Origin: Staphylococcus xylosus NJ
GTDB taxonomy: Bacteria > Bacillota > Bacilli > Staphylococcales > Staphylococcaceae
Assembly: GCF_000338275.1 (NCBI RefSeq)
Contig: NZ_ANMR01000043.1
Location: 186,001 to 250,000 of the forward strand
Length of the DNA stretch: 64,000 nucleotides
Direction: 5' to 3'
The position numbers were made by a program, and so were the translations under genes. The notes under the pieces are model-generated. The model saw only the letters and a list, made by a program, of their open reading frames with translations, was not told the DNA's origin and did no database searches. Shown here piece after piece: positions 1 through 9,080 of this stretch (positions are counted from its first letter, which is position 1; every line of letters begins with the position of its first letter).

Positions 1-1
1 A

Positions 2-115
2 GCAATGTATAAGATTGGCCAAACGATGCCATCTGCTTTGCGTGAAACTGGTCGTGGAGGTTTAGCTGGTACGCCTACAGGTCAGCGTCTAAAACAAGAA
101 ATATTTGGTGATTAA
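2..115 (+). CDS. sdaAA: L-serine dehydratase, alpha subunit (3' end only)
   Basis: Only the last 37 codons lie in the window; the frame enters at base 2 and stops at TAA 113-115, two bases before recG. The tail carries the motifs [14 protein letters not shown] and EIFGD, which match the C-terminus of the iron-sulfur L-serine dehydratase alpha chain as I know it from Bacillus (GGLA-TPTG-R, ending EIFG). This enzyme deaminates serine to pyruvate and ammonia. In B. subtilis sdaAB-sdaAA also lies directly before recG, which supports the call. The identification rests on a short fragment. Confidence 0.72.
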   Translation, partial: AMYKIGQTMPSALRETGRGGLAGTPTGQRLKQEIFGD

Positions 116-117
116 TA

Positions 118-2163
118 ATGTCAAAAGTCAATTTAATAGAAAGCCCATTTCCGTTATCTCAAATTAAAGGTTTAGGACCTAAACGTTTAGCGGTGTTAAA
201 TGAATTAAATATTTATACCGTTGAAGATTTAATCTTATATCTACCGACACGTTACGAAGATAATACTGTAATTGACTTAAATGAAGCAGAAGACCAAGCG
301 ACAGTGACAGTGGTAGGCGAAGTATATTCTACACCGACTGTCGCTTTTTTTGGTCGTAATAAATCTAAGTTAACAGTACATATAATGGTCAATAATATTG
401 CAGTAAAGTGTACTTTTTTCAATCAGCCTTATTTGAAAAAGAAAATTGAACTACATGGGACGGTTACGGTCAAAGGTAAATGGGATAGAAGAAAGCAAGA
501 AATTAATGGAAATAGAATGTTTTTCAATCAACAGGTTACAGAGTCCGCCCAATTCGAACCTGTGTATCGCATTAAAGAGGGTATTAAGCAAAAACCACTA
601 AGAGATATGATACGTCAAGTATTAGATCAAGTAACTATACATGAATGGTTATCAGCAGAATTAAGAGAAAAATATAAACTAGAATCATTAGAAAATACAA
701 TTAAAGCACTTCATTTTGCAACTGATAAAGCTTCATTACTAAAAGCACGCAGAACGTATGCATTTACAGAGTTGTTTATGTTTGAACTAAGAATGCAATG
801 GTTGAATAGGCTTGAAAAAACTTCGGATGAAGCTATTGAAGTTGATTATGATATCAATTTAGTTAAACATTTTATAGATAGTTTACCTTTTGAACTCACT
901 GATGCACAGAAACATAGCGTTAATGAAATCTTTCGTGATTTGAAGGCTCCAATACGTATGCATCGTTTACTCCAAGGTGATGTGGGCTCTGGGAAAACTG
1001 TTGTTGCAGCTATCTGCATGTACGCCCTTAAAACTGCTGGTTTTCAATCGGCATTAATGGTACCAACTGAAATTTTAGCAGAACAGCATGCTGAAAGTTT
1101 AGTGGATATATTTGGCGACAGGATGAATGTCGCGTTATTAACCGGGTCAGTTAAAGGTAAAAAAAGGCAATTATTATTAGATCAATTAAATAATAATGAA
1201 ATTGATTGTTTGATTGGAACACACGCATTGATTCAGGATGATGTGAAATTTAATAATGTTGGACTTGTTATTACTGATGAACAACATCGTTTTGGTGTGA
1301 ACCAACGACAACTGCTTAGAGAAAAAGGCGCTATGACAAATGTACTATTTATGACAGCCACGCCAATTCCTAGAACTTTAGCTATTTCTGTATTTGGTGA
1401 AATGGATGTTTCATCAATTAAACAGTTGCCAAAAGGTAGGAAACCAATTATTACTTCATGGTCAAAACATGAAGCATATGAGAGTGTTTTGAATCAAATG
1501 ACAACTGAATTAAAGAAAGGCCGTCAAGCCTATGTCATATGTCCGTTTATTGAAAGCTCTGAGCATTTAGAAGATGTCCAAAATGTGGTTGAATTATATG
1601 AATCATTACAAGCTTATTATGGTAGTGACAAAGTGGGATTATTACATGGTAAAATGCATTCTGTTGAAAAAGATGAGGTTATGCAAAAATTCAGTAATCA
1701 TGAAATAGATATTTTAGTTTCAACAACCGTAGTCGAGGTAGGGGTTAATGTACCAAATGCTACATTTATGATGATATATGATGCCGACCGTTTTGGATTA
1801 TCTACATTACACCAGTTGAGGGGGCGTGTGGGTAGAAGTGAGCATCAAAGTCATTGTGTACTAATTGCTTCGCCAAAAACAGAAACGGGCATAGAACGCA
1901 TGAATATTATGACACAAACAACAGATGGTTTTGAACTCAGTGAACGAGATCTTGAAATGAGAGGTCCCGGAGATTTCTTCGGCGTAAAACAAAGTGGTTT
2001 GCCAGATTTCTTAGTCGCAAATGTCGTCGAAGACTATAAAATGTTAGAAGTTGCTAGAGATGAAGCGGCAGAATTGATTCAAACAGGAATATTTTTTGAG
2101 TCACAATATCAAACTTTGAGATCATTTATTGAGAAGAATCTGCTGTATATGAGTTTTGATTAA
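118..2163 (+). CDS. recG: ATP-dependent DNA helicase RecG
   Basis: 681 residues, the usual RecG length. RecG is a monomeric double-stranded DNA translocase that remodels stalled replication forks and branched recombination intermediates. The N-terminal third is the wedge/OB domain (including [12 protein letters not shown]). The helicase core follows, with Walker A GDVGSGKT at residues 287-294, the DEQH box at 387-390, MTATPIPRT, and the C-terminal motif LRGRVGRS. The ATG follows the sdaAA stop by two bases, so the genes are probably co-transcribed. A long terminator follows at 2178-2240. Confidence 0.97.
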   Translation: MSKVNLIESPFPLSQIKGLGPKRLAVLNELNIYTVEDLILYLPTRYEDNTVIDLNEAEDQATVTVVGEVYSTPTVAFFGRNKSKLTVHIMVNNIAVKCTFFNQPYLKKKIELHGTVTVKGKWDRRKQEINGNRMFFNQQVTESAQFEPVYRIKEGIKQKPLRDMIRQVLDQVTIHEWLSAELREKYKLESLENTIKALHFATDKASLLKARRTYAFTELFMFELRMQWLNRLEKTSDEAIEVDYDINLVKHFIDSLPFELTDAQKHSVNEIFRDLKAPIRMHRLLQGDVGSGKTVVAAICMYALKTAGFQSALMVPTEILAEQHAESLVDIFGDRMNVALLTGSVKGKKRQLLLDQLNNNEIDCLIGTHALIQDDVKFNNVGLVITDEQHRFGVNQRQLLREKGAMTNVLFMTATPIPRTLAISVFGEMDVSSIKQLPKGRKPIITSWSKHEAYESVLNQMTTELKKGRQAYVICPFIESSEHLEDVQNVVELYESLQAYYGSDKVGLLHGKMHSVEKDEVMQKFSNHEIDILVSTTVVEVGVNVPNATFMMIYDADRFGLSTLHQLRGRVGRSEHQSHCVLIASPKTETGIERMNIMTQTTDGFELSERDLEMRGPGDFFGVKQSGLPDFLVANVVEDYKMLEVARDEAAELIQTGIFFESQYQTLRSFIEKNLLYMSFD

Positions 2164-2177
2164 TAGTTGGTAAAATT

Positions 2178-2240
2178 AAGGCACTTACCTGTAAAATAAT
2201 ATGACTTTGTCATTGTTTTACAGGTAAGTGCCTTGTTTTT
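2178..2240 (+). terminator. Rho-independent terminator after recG
   Basis: A perfect 19-bp inverted repeat pairs 2178-2196 with 2216-2234 around a 19-nt loop, followed by G and six T. It is longer than most terminators here. The next gene is convergent, so it may also stop its transcripts from the other side. Confidence 0.9.
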
Positions 2241-2345
2241 TATCCTAACATAATGTTGAAATTTATATGTTGGTTTTGAATTTGGTTTTAAAACGTTCGC
2301 ATAATCATGTAGTTTCTGATGTTACTAGTGATAACTATTTTTTAG

Positions 2346-3905
2346 CTATTTCACACCAACATCGTCCCATGCTTTTTCAATTGCTTTAGCTTCTTCACTA
2401 TTATTGCCATATAATTTATCTGCAGCAACAGTAAGTGCTGTTTTAGCATCTGTAAATTGAGCATTTGGTGTTAAGTATTCGGTGAGGGCAAGATAATAAA
2501 TTTGTTCTGCTTTGTCTTTACCGATGTCTGTGATTGTTAGATAAGCAGCCTTATTTGGTATACCACTATTAGTATGAACACCGCCATTATCTTCGCTACC
2601 TTTTTGGTATTGATCCATGTGTGCAGGTTGATTGTATTCTTCAGGGTTCTTTAAACTTCTTAGAGCATCGCCATCTTGGTCAGGCGTATAAACATCCTCG
2701 CCCATTAACCAATTATCTGGATCTACAAAATAACCAAATACATCAGAGAATGATTCGTTTAATGCTCCTGATTGATAGCTATATTCTAAGCCGGCAGTAC
2801 GCTCAGTTACTGCGTGTGTTAGTTCATGAGCCACGATATCACTAGCGCCTGACAGTTCTTTAAAGGTTTGGCCGTCGCCATCACCGTATATCATATATTG
2901 GCCAGTCCATGCAGCATTATTAAAATTCTTATCGTAATTAACAATAGAATTAATAGCGCCACCATTATCATCATAGCTGTCTCTGTCAAATGTATCTAAA
3001 TAATAATCATAAACTTCTTTAGCATAATAATGTGCATCAACACCAGCTCGTTGAGATTTTTTATTGAAATTTGTATTATCATTAGTAATTGGCGACATAG
3101 TGTTTGTCGTGTTATTGGCAGTTTGGGTGTCAATTGTTGCGTTTTGTGACGTATCATGTAGTGTGTATTGATTTTGTGATTGAGTTAAGTTAAGTGGTGA
3201 TTTTACATCTCCATTCACACCAGTACCTTTTCCTTCAGTTGTAGCTTTTTGAAGTGTGTTTTGTTTTTTTATGATTTTACCTGTTGTAGCATCAACTTGA
3301 ATCTTCCAATGTGCTACCTTAGGAGAAACATAATTTAATTCAATATTATAAACGAGTTTTTGTTTATCACTATTTATATCCAAATTGTTTTTACTGACGA
3401 TATCATAACCTTTGATATTTTTAACTTCTTCCTTTGATTTACCAATGGACTTAAATGCGTTTTGTTCAGCTTGAGCAGAAGTTATTTCATTTGAATTTTT
3501 TAAATTTATGTATGGTTTGTCGATACTACCATTTATCAATTTTACGTCACCATTTTTGTTTACATGGACCTTAAGTGTACTATCACTAGAAGTGACGTCA
3601 TTTATTTTAGCCTTTAATGTATAGTGTGTCACACCAGTTTTATCTGTGTTTTTCTTTGCTACTTCATATTGTTTAAAAGCATTTTTATTAAAAGCTTCAT
3701 TTTTAGTTTTACTTGTATCTTTAACTAAATCTTGTGCATGTTGATTTAAATATTGTTTTACATCCGTCTCATTTTGAATAGTTGAATTATCAGCTTTTTT
3801 AAAACTTTCAGGTTGTACACTATTACTTTCCTCAGCATGAACGTTACCAGATGTAATAGCTAATATTGAACTAGCTAGTAACGTGGTAGAAAAAATTTTC
3901 CTCAT
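2346..3905 (-). CDS. Secreted thermolysin-family (M4) zinc metalloprotease, aureolysin-like
   Basis: 519 residues. A signal peptide ends near VHA (residues 22-24). The propeptide (about 25-210) has FTP and PepSY-type character, including VAHWKIQVDATTGKI. The mature M4 domain follows, with HELTH at 360-364 (zinc His360 and His364, catalytic Glu361), the third zinc ligand Glu384 in NESFSD exactly 20 residues after the second His, and the catalytic-His region GGVHTNSG. All catalytic residues are present. The expected product is a calcium-binding secreted neutral protease, probably self-processed. It is convergent with recG and divergent from fapR, with its own RBS (AGGAGG before ATG 3905). In S. 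aureus the aureolysin gene lies elsewhere, as far as I know, so this is either a relocated or an additional M4 protease. Confidence 0.92.
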   Translation of the reverse strand: MRKIFSTTLLASSILAITSGNVHAEESNSVQPESFKKADNSTIQNETDVKQYLNQHAQDLVKDTSKTKNEAFNKNAFKQYEVAKKNTDKTGVTHYTLKAKINDVTSSDSTLKVHVNKNGDVKLINGSIDKPYINLKNSNEITSAQAEQNAFKSIGKSKEEVKNIKGYDIVSKNNLDINSDKQKLVYNIELNYVSPKVAHWKIQVDATTGKIIKKQNTLQKATTEGKGTGVNGDVKSPLNLTQSQNQYTLHDTSQNATIDTQTANNTTNTMSPITNDNTNFNKKSQRAGVDAHYYAKEVYDYYLDTFDRDSYDDNGGAINSIVNYDKNFNNAAWTGQYMIYGDGDGQTFKELSGASDIVAHELTHAVTERTAGLEYSYQSGALNESFSDVFGYFVDPDNWLMGEDVYTPDQDGDALRSLKNPEEYNQPAHMDQYQKGSEDNGGVHTNSGIPNKAAYLTITDIGKDKAEQIYYLALTEYLTPNAQFTDAKTALTVAADKLYGNNSEEAKAIEKAWDDVGVK

Positions 3906-4296
3906 AATATCCTCCTAGAAATGAATGGTATAAAAATAAATTTCTGATTATTTTAAATATATTTGAAATTTCAAATTATTTAAAATTATACGTATAGTTC
4001 ATAATTAATTCAATAGGAAATATCGAAAATAATTTTTTATTTAAAATAAACAAATACAAATTATATATAACCTGTACTAAAATTTATTATATATAAACAT
4101 TTAAATAATGCTGTTAACTATTTCGTCGTTGTACAATTCAAAGTGGTTCCAGTAAGCTTATTTTTAAAATAAGCTCAGAGAAGTTAAGGAATGATGAATT
4201 TTCATTGTTTACTAGCTGAAAAATTACTCTGGTCTAGGTATAATAAAGTATATTTACTTAAAAGTTACTAAATTCAAACTTAACGTATGTTTTTTG
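3906..4296. other. AT-rich divergent intergenic region upstream of the M4 protease
   Basis: About 390 bases with no coding potential I can support. It must hold the protease promoter on the minus strand. The only clear structure is the near-palindrome at 4155-4175, listed separately. The rest is very AT-rich with no clear repeat. Confidence 0.6.
4155..4175. repeat. 21-bp inverted repeat upstream of the M4 protease
   Basis: AGCTTATTTT (4155-4164) and AAAATAAGCT (4166-4175) are perfectly complementary around one central T. It could be a regulator operator for the protease gene, or a terminator-like hairpin. No binding protein can be assigned from sequence. Confidence 0.5.
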
Positions 4297-4326
4297 TTGA
4301 GCAATTGAAAAGGAAAGTGTTATGAT
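4297..4326 (+). promoter_or_regulatory. Putative sigma-A promoter of the fapR operon
   Basis: TTGAGC at 4297-4302 and TATGAT at 4321-4326, with an 18-bp spacer. The FapR operator starts 13 bases downstream of the -10 box, so bound FapR would cover the transcription start. Confidence 0.6.
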
Positions 4327-4339
4327 ATGTTAGGAGTGT

Positions 4340-4356
4340 TTAAGACTTGGTACTAA
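4340..4356 (+). promoter_or_regulatory. FapR operator (malonyl-CoA-responsive)
   Basis: TTAAGACTTGGTACTAA is a 17-bp imperfect palindrome. Its right half GTACTAA is the exact complement of the TTAGTAC half-site known for FapR boxes; the left half TTAAGAC is a variant. It lies between the promoter and the fapR start, as expected for autoregulation relieved by malonyl-CoA. Confidence 0.85.
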
Positions 4357-4377
4357 AAACATGGGAGTTTGAATGCG

Positions 4378-4947
4378 ATGAAATTAAAAAAACAAGAACG
4401 GCGCGATGCAATAAAAAATGAGATAGCTAAAAATCCGTTTATTACAGATTTAGATTTAAGTAATTTGTTTTCAGTAAGCATCCAAACAATAAGGTTGGAT
4501 CGTACACACTTAAATATTCCTGAGTTAAGAACGCGAATTAAATCTGTAGCTAGGAAGAACTATGAAAGTATTCGTTCTATTGAAGGTAATGAAATCATAG
4601 GTGACGTGATCAATGTAGAACCTGATCAATATGCTACTTCAATTATTAATATTGATGAAGATTCTGTTTTTACAAAAAATAAAATTGCAAGAGGCCACGT
4701 TCTATTTGCTCAAGCAAACTCTTTATGTGTAGCGCTTATACATAAACCAGTCGTATTGACAAGTGAAAGTAATGTTGCATTTACAAAACCAGTGAAATTG
4801 AACGAAACGGTACGCGCAAATGCGCAAACCATTGAAATTACAAATAAATTTTATATTATAAAAGTTGAATCGTATGTTAAAGATACGGTTGTTTTTAAAG
4901 GGACATTTAAAATGTATTATACAAGTGAGGATGAACAAAATGGTTAA
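4378..4947 (+). CDS. fapR: Transcriptional repressor of fatty acid and phospholipid synthesis, FapR
   Basis: 189 residues from ATG 4378. An N-terminal DeoR-type helix-turn-helix (about residues 20-50, with [20 protein letters not shown]) is followed by a hot-dog-fold effector domain that binds malonyl-CoA in this family. An in-frame TTG at 4369 lies only one base after the GGGAG ribosome site, so ATG 4378 (10 bases away) is preferred. It is first in the fapR-plsX-fabD-fabG-acpP cluster, overlaps plsX by 8 bases, and has its own operator upstream. Confidence 0.95.
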   Translation: MKLKKQERRDAIKNEIAKNPFITDLDLSNLFSVSIQTIRLDRTHLNIPELRTRIKSVARKNYESIRSIEGNEIIGDVINVEPDQYATSIINIDEDSVFTKNKIARGHVLFAQANSLCVALIHKPVVLTSESNVAFTKPVKLNETVRANAQTIEITNKFYIIKVESYVKDTVVFKGTFKMYYTSEDEQNG

Positions 4948-5926
4948 ATTAGCGATTGATATGATGGGTGGAGATGACGCACCTGAAATCGTTTTGGAAG
5001 CTGTTGAAATGGCGGTTAACAAATTTGAAGACTTAGAAATCATTTTATTTGGTGATGAGTCGAAATGTACACTCAAACATGACCGTGTAGAAGTACGTCA
5101 TTGTACAGAATCTATAACTATGAATGACGAACCTGTCCGAGCAATTAAGCGTAAAAAAGATAGCTCAATGGTTCGTATGGCAGAAGCAGTAAAATCTGGA
5201 GAAGCAGATGGATGTGTTTCAGCAGGGAATACTGGTGCTCTAATGTCTGCTGGGTTATTTATAGTCGGTCGTATCAAAGGTGTAGAGCGTCCGGCATTAG
5301 TTGTGACGTTGCCAACAGTTTCGGGTAAAGGTTTTGTATTTATGGATGTTGGTGCAAATGCAGAAGCAAAGGCAGAACATTTATTACAATATGCTCAACT
5401 TGGTAATATTTACGCACAAAAGATTAGAGGTATTTCACAACCTTCAGTAAGTTTATTGAATATTGGTACTGAAGCTGCCAAAGGTAATACATTGACTAAG
5501 AAAGCTTATCATTTGATGGAAACGCAAAATGACTTTCATTTTACAGGTAATGTGGAAGCTAAAGGGTTGATGAATGACACCGCAGATGTTGTAGTGACTG
5601 ATGGCTATACTGGTAATATGATTTTGAAAAATTTAGAAGGTGTAGCTAAAGCGATGGGCAAAATGTTTAAGTCAACACTTTTAAGCAGCTTGAAAAATAA
5701 AGTTGCAGCACTAATTTTAAAAAAAGACCTAAAAGGATTAATGACGAAAATGGATTATGCTGAGTATGGTGGATCTGTATTATTAGGACTGAACGGCACA
5801 GTTGTAAAAGCGCATGGTAGTTCTAGTGCTAAAGCATTTTATTCAGCAATTCGTCAGGCGAAAATTGCCGGTGAACAAAAAATTGTTGAAACTATGAAAG
5901 AAACGGTGGGAACACAAGATGAGTAA
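4940..5926 (+). CDS. plsX: Phosphate acyltransferase PlsX
   Basis: 328 residues from ATG 4940 ([15 protein letters not shown]), the family's typical N-terminus; upstream in-frame codons fall inside fapR. PlsX makes acyl-phosphate from acyl-ACP, the donor for PlsY in phosphatidic acid synthesis, acting peripherally at the membrane. The glycine-rich [13 protein letters not shown] region (about residue 94) and the C-terminal [12 protein letters not shown] are conserved. It overlaps fapR and fabD, suggesting translational coupling. Confidence 0.97.
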   Translation: MVKLAIDMMGGDDAPEIVLEAVEMAVNKFEDLEIILFGDESKCTLKHDRVEVRHCTESITMNDEPVRAIKRKKDSSMVRMAEAVKSGEADGCVSAGNTGALMSAGLFIVGRIKGVERPALVVTLPTVSGKGFVFMDVGANAEAKAEHLLQYAQLGNIYAQKIRGISQPSVSLLNIGTEAAKGNTLTKKAYHLMETQNDFHFTGNVEAKGLMNDTADVVVTDGYTGNMILKNLEGVAKAMGKMFKSTLLSSLKNKVAALILKKDLKGLMTKMDYAEYGGSVLLGLNGTVVKAHGSSSAKAFYSAIRQAKIAGEQKIVETMKETVGTQDE

Positions 5927-6845
5927 AACAGCGATTATATTTCCAGGCCAAGGCTCACAAAAAGTTGGTATGGCAAATGATTTATATGAACATGACGAAG
6001 TAGCAACATCAATTCTAAATCAAGCACAACAAGCTTTAGATTTTGATATCTTAGAAACAATGTTTACAGATAGCGAAGAAAAACTTGGCCAAACTGAAAA
6101 TACACAACCCGCTTTATTAACCCATAGCATCGCTTTATTAAATGCGTTAAATGATTTGAATGCAGATTACACAATGGGGCATAGCTTGGGCGAGTATGCG
6201 AGTTTAGTCGCTAGTAAAGTGTTGAAATTTGAAGACGCAGTAAAGATTGTAAGAAAACGCGGTCAACTTATGGCTGAAGCTTTCCCAAATGGTGTGGGAA
6301 GCATGGCAGCTGTATTAGGCTTGGACTACGAGGAAGTTGATGCAATATGTAAGCAATTATTAACTGAAGAGGAAATTGTTGAACCAGCAAATATCAATTC
6401 TCCTGGACAAATCGTTGTTTCAGGTCACAAAACGTTAATTGATCAATTAGTAGCTGAAGGTAAATCATTAGGGGCTAAACGCGTATTACCATTAGCAGTA
6501 TCAGGCCCGTTCCATTCATCTATGATGCAAGTAATCAAAGACGATTTTGCATCATTTATTGATCAGTTCGAATGGCAAGATGCTCAATTTCCTGTGGTAC
6601 AAAATGTACATGCCAAAGGTGAAACTGATGCAAACGTCATTAAAGCAAATATGATAGAACAATTATATTCACCTGTTCAATTCATAGATTCAACGCAGTG
6701 GTTAATTGAACAAGGTGTGGATCACTTTATTGAAATTGGCCCTGGCAAAGTACTATCAGGTTTAATTAAGAAAATTAACAGAGATGTAAAAGTAACTTCA
6801 ATTCAAACACTAGAAGATGTGAAAGGTTGGAATGAAAATGACTAA
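5919..6845 (+). CDS. fabD: Malonyl-CoA:ACP transacylase FabD
   Basis: 308 residues, full length. FabD transfers malonyl from CoA to ACP to feed type II fatty acid elongation. It shows FPGQGSQ near residue 9, the nucleophile motif GHSLGEY (Ser about 89), and the catalytic-His region [10 protein letters not shown] near residue 197. It overlaps plsX by 8 bases at the start and fabG at the end, so the three are probably translated in a coupled way. Confidence 0.97.
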   Translation: MSKTAIIFPGQGSQKVGMANDLYEHDEVATSILNQAQQALDFDILETMFTDSEEKLGQTENTQPALLTHSIALLNALNDLNADYTMGHSLGEYASLVASKVLKFEDAVKIVRKRGQLMAEAFPNGVGSMAAVLGLDYEEVDAICKQLLTEEEIVEPANINSPGQIVVSGHKTLIDQLVAEGKSLGAKRVLPLAVSGPFHSSMMQVIKDDFASFIDQFEWQDAQFPVVQNVHAKGETDANVIKANMIEQLYSPVQFIDSTQWLIEQGVDHFIEIGPGKVLSGLIKKINRDVKVTSIQTLEDVKGWNEND

Positions 6846-7572
6846 AAGCGCGTTAGTAACAGGAGCATCAAGAGGTATTGGACGCAGTATTGCTATCCAA
6901 TTAGCAGAAGAAGGTTATAATATCGCAGTAAATTATGCCGGTAATAAAGAAAAAGCTGATGCTGTCGTAGAAGAAATCAAAGCTAAAGGTGTTGAAAGTT
7001 TTGCTATTCAAGCAAATGTAGCAAATGGCGATGAAGTCAAAGCGATGATTAAAGAAGTAGTTAGTCAATTTGGCTCAGTAGATGTACTTGTAAATAATGC
7101 AGGTATTACACGTGATAATTTATTGATGAGAATGAAAGAGCAAGAGTGGGATGATGTAATTGATACAAACTTAAAAGGTGTCTTTAATTGTATACAAAAA
7201 GTAACACCACAAATGTTAAGACAAAAAGGCGGCTCTATCATTAATTTATCGAGCGTTGTTGGTGCAGTTGGTAATCCAGGTCAAGCTAACTATGTCGCGA
7301 CAAAAGCAGGTGTTATCGGATTAACTAAGTCAGCTGCAAAAGAATTAGCATCTAGACACATTACTGTTAATGCTGTTGCGCCAGGGTTTATCGTTTCAGA
7401 TATGACAGATGCTTTAAGTGACGAACTTAAAGCACAAATGTTAGAACAAATCCCATTAGCTGAATTTGGTGAAGATTCTGATATTGCTCATACTGTAGCA
7501 TTTTTAGCTTCTGAAAAAGCTAAATATATTACAGGTCAAACAATCCATGTCAATGGTGGCATGTATATGTAA
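6832..7572 (+). CDS. fabG: 3-oxoacyl-ACP reductase FabG
   Basis: 246 residues. NADPH-dependent reduction of 3-ketoacyl-ACP in fatty acid elongation. SDR fold: cofactor motif TGASRGIG at the N-terminus, NNAG near residue 88, and the catalytic Ser-Tyr-Lys in INLSSVVG and YVATKAG. ATG 6832 and ATG 6838 are both possible starts; [11 protein letters not shown] agrees with the S. aureus protein as I recall it. It lies inside the fab operon, overlapping fabD by 14 bases. Confidence 0.96.
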   Translation: MKMTKSALVTGASRGIGRSIAIQLAEEGYNIAVNYAGNKEKADAVVEEIKAKGVESFAIQANVANGDEVKAMIKEVVSQFGSVDVLVNNAGITRDNLLMRMKEQEWDDVIDTNLKGVFNCIQKVTPQMLRQKGGSIINLSSVVGAVGNPGQANYVATKAGVIGLTKSAAKELASRHITVNAVAPGFIVSDMTDALSDELKAQMLEQIPLAEFGEDSDIAHTVAFLASEKAKYITGQTIHVNGGMYM

Positions 7573-7687
7573 CCTATGAGCTATTCAATTGTTCACAAAT
7601 CGTTGTTCATTTGAACATGATAATAGTATTTCTAGAGTAATACTATGAATTACTACTTGTATTTCAATTGATAAAATGGGAAAATAT

Positions 7688-7720
7688 AAAAGTCTGTAAG
7701 TAGACTTTTAAAAGGAGGTG
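7688..7720 (+). promoter_or_regulatory. Hairpin and strong RBS before acpP
   Basis: AAAAGTCT (7688-7695) pairs with AGACTTTT (7702-7709), directly before AAAGGAGGTG (7711-7720), a near-perfect anti-SD match. The hairpin next to an optimal RBS may protect or present the acpP message, which must be made in large amounts. Confidence 0.5.
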
Positions 7721-7727
7721 AATCGAC

Positions 7728-7961
7728 GTGGAAAACTTTGACAAAGTAAAAGATATTATTGTTGACCGTTTAGGTGTTGACGCTGAAAAAGTTACTAAAG
7801 ATGCATCTTTTAAAGATGATTTAGGCGCTGACTCACTAGATATCGCTGAATTAGTAATGGAATTAGAAGACGAATTTGGCACTGAAATTCCAGATGAAGA
7901 AGCTGAAAAAATCAACACAGTTGGTGACGCGGTTAACTTTATCAATAGTATTCAAAAATAA
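7728..7961 (+). CDS. acpP: Acyl carrier protein
   Basis: 77 residues, acidic, with the phosphopantetheine attachment motif GADSLD (Ser36). It carries growing acyl chains for FabD, FabG and PlsX encoded just upstream. The start codon is GTG at 7728, 7 bases after a near-consensus RBS. A 155-bp spacer separates it from fabG and a strong terminator follows. Confidence 0.97.
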   Translation: MENFDKVKDIIVDRLGVDAEKVTKDASFKDDLGADSLDIAELVMELEDEFGTEIPDEEAEKINTVGDAVNFINSIQK

Positions 7962-7970
7962 TAAGCAAAT

Positions 7971-8005
7971 ATCTGAGTCGTATTAAAAACGGCTCAGATT
8001 TTTTT
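7971..8005 (+). terminator. Rho-independent terminator after acpP
   Basis: ATCTGAGTCGT pairs with ACGGCTCAGAT (one mismatch or wobble), followed by a run of T. It ends the fap/fab operon. Confidence 0.88.
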
Positions 8006-8203
8006 GTTTGAAAAACATCTGTATTTAAATCATAGATTATTTAGTTAAATGTTAACACGAATTGATTACACACTAGTTGTAAAGCGTTACAAACTTATAT
8101 ATGAGAAACAGTTTTTTCTTTAGTTTTATTGAACTTTCACGTAGAATAAAAGCGTATACAGTATTTTTAGCATCTAGTTGTTTTTATCTGAGGAGGAAAG
8201 AGA

Positions 8204-8932
8204 TTGACCAATCATAAAAAGAAAGAAATGGTTCAAGCATTCCAAAAAAAGTTTGCCAAAAAAATGCAAGAATTAGATTTGAATTTTAATCAAGTCGATT
8301 TATATCAACAGGCATTTTCGCATTCTAGTTTTATAAATGATTTTAATATGGATCGCTTAGATCATAATGAAAGATTAGAATTTTTAGGAGATGCGGTATT
8401 AGAATTGACGGTTTCACGCTATTTATTTGATAAATATCCAGAATTGCCTGAAGGTAATTTAACAAAAATGCGTGCAACAATTGTATGTGAGCCATCACTT
8501 GTAATATTTGCGAAAAAAATTCAATTGAATGAATTAATTTTATTAGGAAAAGGTGAAGAAAAAACAGGAGGTAGAACTCGCCCTTCACTAGTTTCGGATG
8601 CTTTTGAAGCATTTGTAGGTGCGCTATATTTAGATCAAGGCGTAGAGGCAGTATGGAAATTCTCTGAGAAGATTATATTCCCTTATGTAGAAGATGATGA
8701 ATTAGATGGGGTTGTAGATTTCAAAACACAATTTCAAGAGTTTGTGCACAGACAAAACCAAGGCGATGTGACTTATCGACTCATCAATGAAGAAGGACCA
8801 GCACATCATCGATTGTTTACTTCTGAAGTTATTTTAGAAGATAAAGCCGTAGCAGAGGGTAAAGGAAAGACTAAAAAAGAATCAGAACAAAAAGCTGCTG
8901 AACAAGCATACAAAAAATTGAAAAATAAGTGA
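8204..8932 (+). CDS. rnc: Ribonuclease III
   Basis: 242 residues. Cleaves double-stranded RNA in rRNA precursors and regulatory duplexes. The RNase III signature [14 protein letters not shown] (about residues 53-67) carries the metal-binding acidic residues; a C-terminal double-stranded RNA-binding domain has [16 protein letters not shown]. The start is TTG 8204, 7 bases after AGGAGG; the next ATG (8228) lacks a ribosome site. It is the first gene of the rnc-smc-ftsY-ylxM-ffh group. Confidence 0.96.
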   Translation: MTNHKKKEMVQAFQKKFAKKMQELDLNFNQVDLYQQAFSHSSFINDFNMDRLDHNERLEFLGDAVLELTVSRYLFDKYPELPEGNLTKMRATIVCEPSLVIFAKKIQLNELILLGKGEEKTGGRTRPSLVSDAFEAFVGALYLDQGVEAVWKFSEKIIFPYVEDDELDGVVDFKTQFQEFVHRQNQGDVTYRLINEEGPAHHRLFTSEVILEDKAVAEGKGKTKKESEQKAAEQAYKKLKNK

Positions 8933-9080
8933 ATATAGCAAATGCATTTTTATAATAAGTATTATATTGATAGGGTTAATTCTAAAAATATTGTTTATTA
9001 AGTAATGCATAAGCTTAAAGGTTAATGTAAAAGTGTTTCTAAATTGATATAAGAGAAGGAACACCTTGAAGGAGAATAGC

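Noticed and set aside
2621-2845. 74-residue plus-strand frame inside the M4 protease gene
   Set aside because: Antisense to the zinc-site region of a convincing protease; no RBS.
4723-5076. 117-residue antisense frame over the fapR-plsX overlap
   Set aside because: Lies wholly over two conserved genes; no RBS or similarity.
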